Below are positions 1 through 7,738 of a stretch of 64,000 nt of DNA, piece by piece. Under the pieces are notes generated by a model, which saw nothing but the letters and a program-made list of their open reading frames with translations, did no database searches and was not told the DNA's origin. Origin of the DNA: Azospirillum soli (GTDB lineage: Bacteria > Pseudomonadota > Alphaproteobacteria > Azospirillales > Azospirillaceae); contig NZ_JAGINQ010000002.1 of assembly GCF_017876165.1 (NCBI RefSeq), positions 372,001-436,000 of the forward strand, read 5' to 3'. The stretch's first letter is position 1, and each line of letters opens with the position of its first letter. Position numbers and translations under genes: made by a program.

Positions 1-1
1 G

Positions 2-85
2 TCCATCGTGGTGAAGACGGACCTAATCACCGAAAAATACGCCAAGCACTACGAGCGACGCAGCCGCGACGCCCAGATCGCGTGA
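2..85 (+). CDS. C-terminal end of an unidentified protein (partial, 5' end outside window)
   Basis: An open frame enters from the left edge and stops with TGA at 83-85, giving 27 residues that end in a basic, hydrophilic stretch (KHYERRSRDAQIA). It lies 4 bases before plsC on the same strand, so it is probably the preceding gene of one operon. The family cannot be recognised from this tail. In related genomes fur or rimI-type genes often precede plsC-miaB, but nothing here proves that. Confidence 0.55.
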   Translation, partial: SIVVKTDLITEKYAKHYERRSRDAQIA

Positions 86-89
86 GGCG

Positions 90-956
90 GTGATGGTGAC
101 GGCAGAGGGTGGGCGCGCGCCGGGGTCGCCGGTCATTGGCGGTTTGCGGCTGGCGCTGTATCTCGCCTGGACGCTGCTGCTGATCCCGGTACAGACGCTG
201 GCCGTCGCGCTGAAGCTGCCGGCCCGCCACCGCATCCCGGTCTTCTACCACCGCATCTGCGCCCGCATCATCGGCTTCGACGTGGTGGTGCGCGGGGAGC
301 GGGTGGCCCAAGGGCCGGTTCTGTTCGTCTCCAACCACTCGTCCTATTTGGACATCACGGTTCTGGGCTCGGTCATTCCCGGCTCCTTCGTCGCCAAGAG
401 CGAGGTGGCCGGCTGGCCCTTCTTCGGCACGCTGGCGAAGCTCCAGCAGACGGTGTTCGTGGAGCGTAAGGCGCGCGCGGGAGTGGAACGGCAGCGCGAC
501 GAGCTGGGCGCGCGGCTCGACGCCGGCGACAGCCTGATCCTGTTCCCGGAGGGCACGTCGAGCGACGGCAACCGCACGCTGCCCTTCAAGACGGCGCTGT
601 TCGCCGTGGCGGCGCGGCGGATCGGTGACAAGCCCCTGACCGTGCAGCCGGTCAGCATCACGCCGACGCGGCTCGACGGCATTCCCATGGGGATCGCCTT
701 TCGGCCCTATTATGCGTGGTACGGGGACATGGACCTCGCCCCGCATCTGTGGACGGTCTTCACGCTCGGCCGCATGACGGTGGAGGTGGAGTTCCATCCG
801 CCGGTGACCATTGAGAACTTCTCCAGCCGCAAGGCCCTGGCCGATCATTGCCAGCGGGCGGTGGCGGGCGGTGTGGCAAAGGCTGTGTCGGGGCGCGAGC
901 TTGCCGCATTCCCTCTCCCGTCCCGGGAGAGGGTGCCCGCGCCAGCGGGCGGGTGA
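90..956 (+). CDS. plsC: 1-acyl-sn-glycerol-3-phosphate acyltransferase
   Basis: This enzyme acylates lysophosphatidic acid to phosphatidic acid at the inner membrane, the second acylation of phospholipid synthesis. The PlsC signature is clear: the HX4D box NHSSYLD near residue 82, and the glycerol-phosphate binding box FPEGTSS near residue 150. A hydrophobic helix lies at about residues 17-45. Start is GTG 90 or ATG 93; the two are adjacent and cannot be separated. The last 15-20 residues (from about 905) are encoded by one arm of a palindromic intergenic repeat and look like a late extension of the normal C-terminus. The gene begins 4 bases after the upstream partial gene. miaB follows on the same strand but with its own candidate promoter. 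Confidence 0.9.
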   Translation: MMVTAEGGRAPGSPVIGGLRLALYLAWTLLLIPVQTLAVALKLPARHRIPVFYHRICARIIGFDVVVRGERVAQGPVLFVSNHSSYLDITVLGSVIPGSFVAKSEVAGWPFFGTLAKLQQTVFVERKARAGVERQRDELGARLDAGDSLILFPEGTSSDGNRTLPFKTALFAVAARRIGDKPLTVQPVSITPTRLDGIPMGIAFRPYYAWYGDMDLAPHLWTVFTLGRMTVEVEFHPPVTIENFSSRKALADHCQRAVAGGVAKAVSGRELAAFPLPSRERVPAPAGG

Positions 957-1033
957 GGGTACAGTCGAGGATCAAGCGCGTTATTCTTGCCGGCACCCTC
1001 ATCCTCCCGCCGCGATGCGGCGGGAGAGGGAAT
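908..1033. repeat. Nested palindromic intergenic repeat (CCCTCTCCC / GGTGAGGG family)
   Basis: The outer arms ATTCCCTCTCCCG (908-920) and CGGGAGAGGGAAT (1021-1033) are perfect inverted copies. Inside lie a GGGTGAGGGT arm near 950-960 and an ACCCTCATCC arm near 995-1004. The same outer and inner motifs recur at 5059-5230 and in short form at 50974-51018. The left arm overlaps the end of plsC and supplies its last codons. Confidence 0.8.
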
Positions 1034-1046
1034 ATTCAGGGCGCGG

Positions 1047-1076
1047 TTGACTCGATTCTCGTTGGTCGTGTTACCA
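1047..1076 (+). promoter_or_regulatory. Candidate promoter for miaB
   Basis: TTGACT (1047-1052) and TTACCA (1071-1076) are separated by 18 bases, directly after the palindromic repeat and about 90 bases before the miaB start. The -10 match is moderate, so this is a prediction from sequence only. Confidence 0.4.
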
Positions 1077-1167
1077 TATTGGCCAGAAGCGACGCCGCGT
1101 GGCGGCGGGTCGCGCGCCGGGCCATACCGTCCTGGCGCGCCTTTTTGTTTTGGTGTGGAAGGGATCG

Positions 1168-2556
1168 TTGAGCAAAAAGCTGTTCATCAAGACCTGGGGT
1201 TGCCAGATGAACGTCTATGACTCCGCCCGCATGGCGGATGTCCTGGCCCCCCTGGGTTACCGGCCGGTGGAAGAGCCGGACGGCGCCGACATGGTGATCC
1301 TCAACACCTGCCACATCCGCGAGAAGGCGTCCGAGAAGGTGTTCTCGGAACTCGGCCGTCTGCGCCAGATGAAGGACGCCAAGGCCCAGGCTGGCGACGG
1401 TCGCATGATCGTCGCGGTGGCCGGTTGCGTCGCGCAGGCCGAGGGCGAGGAGATCGTCGCCCGCGCGCCCTACGTGGACATCGTCTTCGGGCCGCAGACC
1501 TACCACACGCTTCCCGAAATGGTGGCGAAGGCCACCCGCGCGGCCGGCAGCGTGCTGAACACCGATTTCCCGGCGGAATCCAAGTTCGACTATCTGCCCG
1601 ACGAGGCGGGGTCGCAGGGTGTCGCCGCCTTCCTGGCCGTGCAGGAGGGCTGCGACAAGTTCTGCACCTTCTGTGTCGTCCCCTACACCCGTGGCGCGGA
1701 ATTCTCGCGCACCGGCGTGCAGATCCTGGCGGAGGCTAGGCGCCTGGTCGCGGCCGGCACGCGGGAGATCAACCTGCTGGGCCAGAACGTCAACGCCTGG
1801 CACGGCGACGGGCCGGACGGCACGACTTGGGGCCTCGGTCGGCTGGTCCGCGAGCTGGCGGAAATCGACGGACTGGAGCGCATCCGTTACACCACCTCGC
1901 ACCCGAGGGACATGGATGACGACCTGATCCGCGCCCACGCCGAGGTGCCGCAGCTGATGCCCTACCTGCATCTGCCGGTGCAGGCGGGCTCCGACAGGAT
2001 CCTCGCGGCGATGAACCGCAAGCACACCGCCGACGACTACCGCCGCATCATCGACAAGCTGCGCGCGGCCAAGCCGGATCTGGCGCTGTCGGGCGACTTC
2101 ATCGTCGGCTTCCCCGGCGAGAGCGACGCCGACTTCGCCGAGACGCTGCGTCTGGTGACCGACGTCGGCTACGCGCAGGCTTATTCCTTCAAATACAGCC
2201 CGCGTCCCGGCACGCCCGCCGCCCTGGAACACACCCAGCTGCCGGAGGAGGTGAAGGAAAGCCGCCTTGCCGCGCTCCAGCAATTGCTGAACGCGCAGCA
2301 GCAGGCCTTCAACCAGGGCTTCGTCGGCAAGACCGTGCCGGTGCTGTTCGACCGGAAAGGCAAGCGCGACGGCCAGCTGCTCGGCCGCAGCCCCTACATG
2401 CAATCGGTCTACGCCGAGGCGAACGAGCGTCTGTTCGGCCGGATCGTCGAGATCCGCATCGACGGCGCCCACCCGAACAGCCTGTCGGGCACCGTGGTGA
2501 CCGACGAATACCACTCTTCTCCCATTGGGACACAAACCTTGGAGGCGACCGTTTGA
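1168..2556 (+). CDS. miaB: tRNA-2-methylthio-N6-dimethylallyladenosine synthase
   Basis: This radical SAM methylthiotransferase adds the 2-methylthio group to i6A37 of tRNAs reading UNN codons. The N-terminal UPF0004 domain has its three cluster cysteines in [18 protein letters not shown] and [10 protein letters not shown]. The radical SAM CxxxCxxC is GCDKFCTFC near residue 153, and a TRAM-like tail follows. I chose TTG 1168, preceded by GGAAGGG at 1157-1163. The earlier ATG at 1099 would add 23 residues not typical of the family and lacks a good ribosome site. The product is 462 residues, normal length. The stop overlaps the phoH start by 4 bases (TTGA), so translation is probably coupled. 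Confidence 0.93.
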   Translation: MSKKLFIKTWGCQMNVYDSARMADVLAPLGYRPVEEPDGADMVILNTCHIREKASEKVFSELGRLRQMKDAKAQAGDGRMIVAVAGCVAQAEGEEIVARAPYVDIVFGPQTYHTLPEMVAKATRAAGSVLNTDFPAESKFDYLPDEAGSQGVAAFLAVQEGCDKFCTFCVVPYTRGAEFSRTGVQILAEARRLVAAGTREINLLGQNVNAWHGDGPDGTTWGLGRLVRELAEIDGLERIRYTTSHPRDMDDDLIRAHAEVPQLMPYLHLPVQAGSDRILAAMNRKHTADDYRRIIDKLRAAKPDLALSGDFIVGFPGESDADFAETLRLVTDVGYAQAYSFKYSPRPGTPAALEHTQLPEEVKESRLAALQQLLNAQQQAFNQGFVGKTVPVLFDRKGKRDGQLLGRSPYMQSVYAEANERLFGRIVEIRIDGAHPNSLSGTVVTDEYHSSPIGTQTLEATV

Positions 2557-3602
2557 ACGGCTTGCCCGACCAGCGCATTGATTTGCAGTTCGACGACAAC
2601 CGGCTCCTCCCCATGCTGTATGGGGAGCATGACCGCCACCTCGCGCGGATCGAGAACCAGCTGGGCGTCTCCCTGATTTCCCGTGGCAACATCCTGACCA
2701 TCGCCGGTCCGGCGGAGTCCGCGGAAACCGCCCGGTCGGCGCTGGACGCTCTGTATGAGCGGCTGAAGCGCGGCATGGCCGTCGGCACGGGCGAGGTGGA
2801 CGCCGCAGTCCGCATGGCCACCGCCGTGGGCGGAGAGGCGGTGCGCGATCAGAACCTTGCCACGCTCAGCCGTGGCGAGGTTGCCGTCCGTACGCGGCGC
2901 AAGGGGGCGATCACCCCGCGCTCGCCCATGCAGGCCACCTATCTCCAGGCGCTGGCCGAGAGCGAGATGGTCTTCGGGCTCGGACCCGCCGGCACGGGCA
3001 AAACCTACCTCGCCGTCGCGCAGGCCGTGGCGATGCTGACGACGGGGCAGGTGGACCGCATCATCCTGTCGCGTCCCGCCGTGGAAGCGGGGGAGCGGCT
3101 GGGCTTCCTGCCCGGCGACCTGAAGGAGAAGGTCGATCCTTACCTGCGCCCGCTCTACGACGCGCTGCACGACATGCTGCCGGCGGAGCAGGTGAAGAAG
3201 CGGCTGGAATCCGGCGAGATCGAGATCGCCCCGCTGGCCTTCATGCGTGGCCGGACGCTCGCCAACGCCTTCGTCATTTTGGACGAGGCGCAGAACACCA
3301 CGCCCATGCAGATGAAGATGTTCCTGACCCGCCTGGGCGAGGGCGGACGCATGGCGGTGACCGGCGACATCTCGCAGACCGACCTGCCGGCCGGCACCAA
3401 GTCCGGCCTGCGCGAGGCGCTGGAGATCCTGAAGGGCGTGGACGGCGTGCGCTTCGTGCATTTCACCGACGTGGATGTGGTGCGCCACCCGCTGGTTGCC
3501 CGCATCATCCGCGCCTACGACAAGGCCGAGGCGCAGGCGAAAGCCGCCAAGCGTCCGAACGGGAATGGCGGCAGTGCTCCCACTCGGGAGGGGACGCTGT
3601 GA
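2553..3602 (+). CDS. phoH: PhoH-family ATPase
   Basis: This is a PhoH-like P-loop ATPase of 349 residues, thought to act in RNA metabolism; the miaB-phoH-ybeY-corC-lnt neighbourhood is widely conserved. A KH-like N-terminal part (about residues 10-90) precedes the ATPase domain. Walker A is [16 protein letters not shown] near residue 148, Walker B is ILDEAQN near 246, followed by a [10 protein letters not shown] motif. It starts with TTG at 2553 inside the miaB stop, with GGAGG at 2541-2545 as ribosome site, and its own stop overlaps the ybeY start. The biochemical substrate of the family is not settled. Confidence 0.92.
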   Translation: MNGLPDQRIDLQFDDNRLLPMLYGEHDRHLARIENQLGVSLISRGNILTIAGPAESAETARSALDALYERLKRGMAVGTGEVDAAVRMATAVGGEAVRDQNLATLSRGEVAVRTRRKGAITPRSPMQATYLQALAESEMVFGLGPAGTGKTYLAVAQAVAMLTTGQVDRIILSRPAVEAGERLGFLPGDLKEKVDPYLRPLYDALHDMLPAEQVKKRLESGEIEIAPLAFMRGRTLANAFVILDEAQNTTPMQMKMFLTRLGEGGRMAVTGDISQTDLPAGTKSGLREALEILKGVDGVRFVHFTDVDVVRHPLVARIIRAYDKAEAQAKAAKRPNGNGGSAPTREGTL

Positions 3603-4129
3603 TGGCCGTCGATGTGGCCGTTTCACGTGAAGCAGGCGACTGGGCCGACGACGCGGAATGGCTGGCCGAGCGCGCAGCGCTGGCCGCGCTCACCGTCACC
3701 TACGACGAGGATGAAGGGCCGGCCGAGCTTTCGGTCGTGCTCGCCGACGACGCGCTGGTGCACCGCCTGAACCGCGAGTATCGCGGCAAGGACAAGCCGA
3801 CCAACGTGCTGTCCTTCGCGCTGACCGAGGCCGAGGAGCCGGAGGTGGACGAGGACGCGCCCATTCTGCTGGGCGATGTCATCCTGGCCTGGGAAACCGT
3901 CGCCCGCGAGGCCGCCGAGCAGGGTAAAACGCCTTCGGACCACATGTCCCACCTTGTCGTGCATGGCGTTCTGCATCTGCTGGGGTATGATCACGAAACG
4001 GACGACGAAGCCGAGGAGATGGAGCAGCTGGAGGTCCAGGTGCTCGAAACCCTCGGGATCGCCGATCCCTACGCCGCCACGCGTCTCCCTCCCGGAGCGC
4101 CCAACATGGACGAACCACCCGACCGATGA
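3599..4129 (+). CDS. ybeY: Endoribonuclease YbeY (rRNA maturation factor)
   Basis: YbeY is a zinc metal-dependent endoribonuclease needed for 16S rRNA 3' maturation and 70S quality control. The signature H-x3-H-x5-H is present as HGVLHLLGYDH near residue 121, followed by the usual acidic ETDDEAEEME. A conserved NRxYRGKDKPTNVLSF-type segment lies near residue 60. The start is GTG 3599 or ATG 3602, both overlapping the phoH stop. The product is 176 residues, about family length. Its stop overlaps the corC ATG (ATGA at 4126), so phoH, ybeY and corC form one tightly coupled transcript. Confidence 0.94.
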   Translation: MMAVDVAVSREAGDWADDAEWLAERAALAALTVTYDEDEGPAELSVVLADDALVHRLNREYRGKDKPTNVLSFALTEAEEPEVDEDAPILLGDVILAWETVAREAAEQGKTPSDHMSHLVVHGVLHLLGYDHETDDEAEEMEQLEVQVLETLGIADPYAATRLPPGAPNMDEPPDR

Positions 4130-5043
4130 GCGAGATTTCCGACAGTCGCACGCCCCGTGAAGACGGGGCCGAAGACCAGCATTCCCTGGGCCACCTGTTC
4201 AAAGGGTGGCTCCGCACCGTCCTGGGGGGGCGTGACGACAACACGCTCCGCGAAACGATCGAGGAATTGATCGAGGAGCAGGACGGCGAAGAAGGATCGA
4301 TGGGAGCCGGCGAACGCGCCCTGCTCGCCAACATCCTCAAGCTTCGCGACCGCAGCGTGGCCGATGTGATGGTGCCCCGCGCCGACATTGTCGCGGTGGA
4401 CGTGGACACCTCGATGCCCGCCCTCATCCACAGGATGGCGGACGAGGCGCATTCCCGCCTTCCGGTTTACCGCGAGACGCTCGACGACGTCGTCGGGATG
4501 GTCCACATCAAGGACGTCATCGCGGTGGTCGCCGGCCACAAGCCGTTGGAACTCAAGGACATCGTTCGCGACATCACCATTGTCGCGCCCAGCATGCCCG
4601 TGGTGGACCTGCTGGTGCAGATGCGCCAGAAGCGCCAGCACATGGCGCTGGTGGTGGACGAATTCGGCGGCATCGACGGCCTCGTCACCATTGAGGATCT
4701 GGTCGAGGAGATCGTCGGCGAGATCGAGGACGAGCACGACGAGGAAGCCTCGCCGCGTCTCGTGGAACGGCCGGACGGATCGATCATCGCCGACGCCCGC
4801 ATCTCCATTGAGGATTTCGAGGAGCGCGTCGGCCCCGTCCTGACCGAGGAGGAGCGCGAGGACATCGACACGCTCGGCGGTCTGGTGGTCTCGCTGGCCG
4901 GCCGCGTGCCGGGCCGTGGCGAGATGCTGAAGCACCCGTCCGGCCTGGAGTTCGAGATTGTCGAGGCCGATCCCCGCCGCATCAAGCGCCTGCGCGTCCG
5001 CAACGCCCCCGCGAACAGCTCCGTGCTGGCCGCGACGGGGTGA
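4126..5043 (+). CDS. corC: CBS-domain transporter-associated protein (CorC/HlyC family)
   Basis: A cytoplasmic protein of 305 residues with a CBS-domain pair (about residues 75-200) and a C-terminal CorC_HlyC domain (about 215-298). Typical segments are VMVPRADIVAVDVDTS, LPVYRETLDDVVGMVHIKD and DEFGGIDGLVTIEDLVEEI. The N-terminus lacks the DUF21 membrane domain of the longer homologues. The family is linked to magnesium/cobalt efflux, or acts as an accessory in the ybeY-lnt operon; which role applies here is not shown. The ATGA overlap with ybeY fixes the start. The gene is followed by a 190-base region filled by a palindromic repeat. Confidence 0.88.
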   Translation: MSEISDSRTPREDGAEDQHSLGHLFKGWLRTVLGGRDDNTLRETIEELIEEQDGEEGSMGAGERALLANILKLRDRSVADVMVPRADIVAVDVDTSMPALIHRMADEAHSRLPVYRETLDDVVGMVHIKDVIAVVAGHKPLELKDIVRDITIVAPSMPVVDLLVQMRQKRQHMALVVDEFGGIDGLVTIEDLVEEIVGEIEDEHDEEASPRLVERPDGSIIADARISIEDFEERVGPVLTEEEREDIDTLGGLVVSLAGRVPGRGEMLKHPSGLEFEIVEADPRRIKRLRVRNAPANSSVLAATG

Positions 5044-5058
5044 GCGAAAGCTTGAAAT

Positions 5059-5230
5059 AAGCCCCTCTCCCCTTGTGGGCGCGAAGTCGTCCGCAAGGCG
5101 GATGGGGGCCGAAGGCCACCATAGGCACAGCGTGGTTGGGGTGAGGGGTAACGCCGGCGTAACAACACCTCTCCGGTCTTGCGGCCGCCCCCTCATCCCA
5201 ACCCTTCTCCCACGCTGGGGAGAAGGGCTT
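5059..5230. repeat. Nested palindromic repeat between corC and lnt
   Basis: The outer arms AAGCCCCTCTCCCC (5059-5072) and GGGGAGAAGGGCTT (5217-5230) pair with one mismatch. The inner arms GGTTGGGGTGAGGGG (5134-5148) and CCCCTCATCCCAACC (5189-5203) pair perfectly. This is the same architecture as the repeat at 908-1033. It occupies the whole corC-lnt gap, would fold strongly in RNA, and could attenuate or process the transcript between the two genes. Confidence 0.8.
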
Positions 5231-5294
5231 TTTATGAATGCCACTTCGCCCCACCTGTGAGCCGTCCGGCCTCGCCGTTCACGGAGACCGCCCC

Positions 5295-6923
5295 TTGACC
5301 GCCACCGACACCCTGTCCTCCCCGGCGCCGCTGCGCCGGATTCCGGCGCGCCTTGCCGAGCTGTCCGGGTGGCGGCGGCTGGCGATGGCGGCGGTCTTCG
5401 GTGGTCTTGCGACCTTCGCGCTGCCGCCGGCCTATGCGGTGCCGGTGCTGCTGCTGGCCTTTCCGGGGCTGCTCTGGCTGCTGGACGGCGTGCGGACGGG
5501 GAAGGGGGCCTTCGCGGTCGGCTGGTTCTTCGGCTTTGCGCACCATCTGCTGGGGCTCTACTGGATCAGCGCGGCGCTGTTCACCGACATCGGGCGCTTC
5601 TGGTGGGCGCTGCCCCTGTCGGCGGCGGGCTTGCCGATCCTGCTGTCCATGTTCACCGGCTTCGCCACGCTCGTGGTGTGGAAGCTGCGGGCGGCGGGCC
5701 TCGCCCGCGTGCTGCTGTTCGCCGCCTCCTGGGCCGTGTTCGAATGGCTGCGCGGGCATCTGTTCACCGGCTTCCCGTGGAATCTTATCGGCTACAGCTG
5801 GACCGGCTTTCTGCCGGTGTTGCAAACCGTGTCGCTGACCGGCGTCTACGGGCTCAGCCTGCTGACCGTGCTGGTCGCGGCGCTTCCTGCTGCGCTGGGC
5901 GATGTCCCCAATTCGCAAACAGGCCCCAATTCGCAAACAGGCCCCAATTCGCAAACAGCGGCGCCGCCGCGCCGGGCCTGGGCGGCGCTGGCGGCTGGGC
6001 TGGCGCTGTTCGCCGGGCTCAGCGGGTGGGGGGCGATGCGGCTGGCCGGCGCCCCAGCGGAGACAGTGCCGGGGGTACGGCTGCGCCTTGTCCAGCCGGC
6101 CATCGACCAGCGGCTGAAGTGGGAACCGGCCGAGCGCGTGCGCAACATCCAGCAGCAGCTCGACCTCTCCGCCGCCCCGGCGTCGGAACCCATCACGCAC
6201 GTCATCTGGGCCGAGACCGCCGTGCCCCTGTTCCTGGAGCAGGACGCCCGCGTGCGGCAGGCACTCGCTGCCGTGACGCCGCCGGGCGGCTTGCTCATCA
6301 CCGGGGCGCCGCGCGCGTCGGTGGACGTGTATGGCGAGCGCAGCTACTTCAACAGCCTGCTGGCGGTGGACGGCAGCGGCGCGGTGACGGCAGCCTTCGA
6401 CAAATTCCACCTCGTCCCCTTCGGCGAGTACATGCCGCTGCGCCAATGGCTGCCGGTCGGCGCCATCGCCGGCAACGGGGCGGAGTTCTCGGCCGGGCCG
6501 GGGCCGGTGTCGCTGCCGATGAAGGGCCTGCCGCCGGTCAGCCCGCTGATTTGTTACGAGGTCATCTTCCCCGGCGCGGTCACCGATCCTGGCAACCGGC
6601 CGCAATGGCTGCTGAACCTGACCAACGACGCCTGGTACGGCAACACCGCCGGCCCGCACCAGCATTTCGCCATCGCGCAGACCCGCGCGGTGGAAGAGGG
6701 GTTGCCGCTGGTCCGTGTCGCCAACACCGGCATTTCCGGCGTGACCGATGCTTATGGACGAGTGACTGCCATGCTCGGCCTCGGGCAGCGGGGCGTGGTC
6801 GATGCGGCCTTGCCCAAGGCGCTGCCCGTCCCCACACTTTATGGTCGGGCGGGCGACATGATTTTTGGAGTAATGCTCCTGAGCTGTATTGCCCTCGGCC
6901 TGCTCGCTCGACATCGCCGCTAG
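5295..6923 (+). CDS. lnt: Apolipoprotein N-acyltransferase
   Basis: Lnt transfers the third acyl chain to the N-terminal cysteine of lipoproteins in the inner membrane. About six hydrophobic segments fill the first 220 residues, then a nitrilase-like periplasmic domain, then a last membrane helix. The catalytic triad is visible: Glu in IWAETAVPLF (near residue 306), Lys in FDKFHLVPFGEYMP (near 370) and Cys in PLICYEVIFPG (near 420). TTG 5295 is preferred, with GGAG 8 bases upstream. ATG 5238 would add 19 residues and sits at the edge of the repeat arm. Unusual: three tandem hexapeptides PNSQT(G/A), encoded by three 18-bp direct repeats, sit in the linker near residues 205-222. Confidence 0.9.
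   Translation: MTATDTLSSPAPLRRIPARLAELSGWRRLAMAAVFGGLATFALPPAYAVPVLLLAFPGLLWLLDGVRTGKGAFAVGWFFGFAHHLLGLYWISAALFTDIGRFWWALPLSAAGLPILLSMFTGFATLVVWKLRAAGLARVLLFAASWAVFEWLRGHLFTGFPWNLIGYSWTGFLPVLQTVSLTGVYGLSLLTVLVAALPAALGDVPNSQTGPNSQTGPNSQTAAPPRRAWAALAAGLALFAGLSGWGAMRLAGAPAETVPGVRLRLVQPAIDQRLKWEPAERVRNIQQQLDLSAAPASEPITHVIWAETAVPLFLEQDARVRQALAAVTPPGGLLITGAPRASVDVYGERSYFNSLLAVDGSGAVTAAFDKFHLVPFGEYMPLRQWLPVGAIAGNGAEFSAGPGPVSLPMKGLPPVSPLICYEVIFPGAVTDPGNRPQWLLNLTNDAWYGNTAGPHQHFAIAQTRAVEEGLPLVRVANTGISGVTDAYGRVTAMLGLGQRGVVDAALPKALPVPTLYGRAGDMIFGVMLLSCIALGLLARHRR
5907..5958 (+). repeat. Three 18-bp direct tandem repeats inside lnt
   Basis: Three consecutive copies of CCCCAATTCGCAAACAGG (the last copy ends CAGC) are in frame and encode PNSQTG-PNSQTG-PNSQTA. 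Exact identity of the copies points to recent slippage expansion. The unit is AT-richer than its surroundings. Confidence 0.9.
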
Positions 6924-6975
6924 CGCAACCCAGAATCTTTTACAACCACGCGCGACGGGAGCGGCAGGGGCGCCC

Positions 6976-7005
6976 TTGACTGCATACGTGGATATGTCGT
7001 ATCAA
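6976..7005 (+). promoter_or_regulatory. Candidate promoter with inverted-repeat operator for the XRE gene
   Basis: TTGACT (6976-6981) and TATCAA (7000-7005) are 18 bases apart. Between and overlapping them lies the inverted repeat ATACG-N9-CGTAT (6984-7002). An operator placed across the -35/-10 spacer would suit autorepression by the XRE protein that starts at 7037. Confidence 0.45.
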
Positions 7006-7036
7006 GGTTGCACAACTGTTCCAGGGAATTAGAGAC

Positions 7037-7522
7037 ATGCCAGCAGCAGCAGCGCGGGGCCGCCGGGCCTCAGCCGGCCGCCCCAAAACGGGAAAGCCGA
7101 ACCCGATCGACGTCCACGTCGGTTCCCGCGTCCGTTTGCGCCGGACCCTTCTCGGTATGAGCCAGGAAAAGCTGGGCGAGGCCATTGGTCTCACCTTCCA
7201 GCAGGTCCAAAAGTATGAGCGCGGTGCCAACCGCATCGGCGCGTCGCGCCTCTTCGACCTCAGCCGCGTGCTGGACGTCCCGGTGTCGTTCTTCTTCGAC
7301 GACATGCCGGCCGACGCCGCCGCCGCTCCGGTGGAGGATGAGGACGGTGGCGTGACCTACGAGGAGCGTTCGGGCGGTTACGAGCCCGATCCGATGGCCA
7401 AGCGCGAGACGCTGGAGCTGGTCCGCGCTTACTACCGCATCAACGACCCGTCGGTCCGCAAGCGGCTGTTCGAGCTGACCAAGGCGGTCGCCAACGCCGC
7501 TACGATCGAAGCGGCCGAGTAA
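7037..7522 (+). CDS. XRE-family helix-turn-helix transcriptional regulator
   Basis: A DNA-binding protein of 161 residues. A low-complexity basic N-terminus (about 25 residues) precedes a Cro/C1-type helix-turn-helix domain at about residues 30-90, with SQEKLGEAIGLTFQQVQKYE as helix 2-turn-helix 3. A linker ends in VPVSFFFDDMP, followed by an acidic middle and a helical tail (residues 120-155). This layout is common in alphaproteobacterial regulators of the PhrR/SinR-like kind. ATG 7037 begins shortly after a candidate promoter carrying an inverted repeat. The next gene is metK, but a strong terminator separates them, so a role in methionine metabolism is not implied. The target genes are unknown. 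Confidence 0.85.
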   Translation: MPAAAARGRRASAGRPKTGKPNPIDVHVGSRVRLRRTLLGMSQEKLGEAIGLTFQQVQKYERGANRIGASRLFDLSRVLDVPVSFFFDDMPADAAAAPVEDEDGGVTYEERSGGYEPDPMAKRETLELVRAYYRINDPSVRKRLFELTKAVANAATIEAAE

Positions 7523-7538
7523 CATCCCCTGTCCGTAA

Positions 7539-7572
7539 GGGGGATGCGCCGCACCGGCCGCATCCCCCTTGC
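7539..7572 (+). terminator. Terminator after the XRE gene
   Basis: A perfect 10-bp stem GGGGGATGCG (7539-7548) / CGCATCCCCC (7559-7568) with a 10-base loop is followed by TTGC. It starts 17 bases after the stop codon and isolates the regulator from metK. Confidence 0.75.
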
Positions 7573-7623
7573 GCTTATGACGAGCGATTCCGGTACCCCG
7601 GCGTCCTATTGCCGGGAGATTGC

Positions 7624-7693
7624 TTGACCCCGGCGGCAAACCTTGTCAAATACGGGAAAAGATCGGTTTTCCCGTGGGTGCTGCGCCGATCTT
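7624..7693 (+). promoter_or_regulatory. metK leader with two mutually exclusive hairpins
   Basis: ACGGGAAAA (7652-7660) can pair with TTTTCCCGT (7667-7675). AAGATCGG (7659-7666) can instead pair with CCGATCTT (7686-7693). The two stems share 7659-7660 and the first hairpin's loop, so they cannot coexist. TTGACC-N17-CAAATA (7624-7652) could be a promoter, which would place the start inside the first stem; an upstream promoter would transcribe both. I do not recognise a known SAM riboswitch consensus. Confidence 0.45.
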
Positions 7694-7738
7694 CAGATTT
7701 TCAATGTGAAATAGCCCCCTTCATTGCCGAGGTTCGCC

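Noticed and set aside
7573-7738. SAM-II or SAM/SAH riboswitch upstream of metK
   Set aside because: No consensus core of either class was recognised; only generic competing hairpins are seen.
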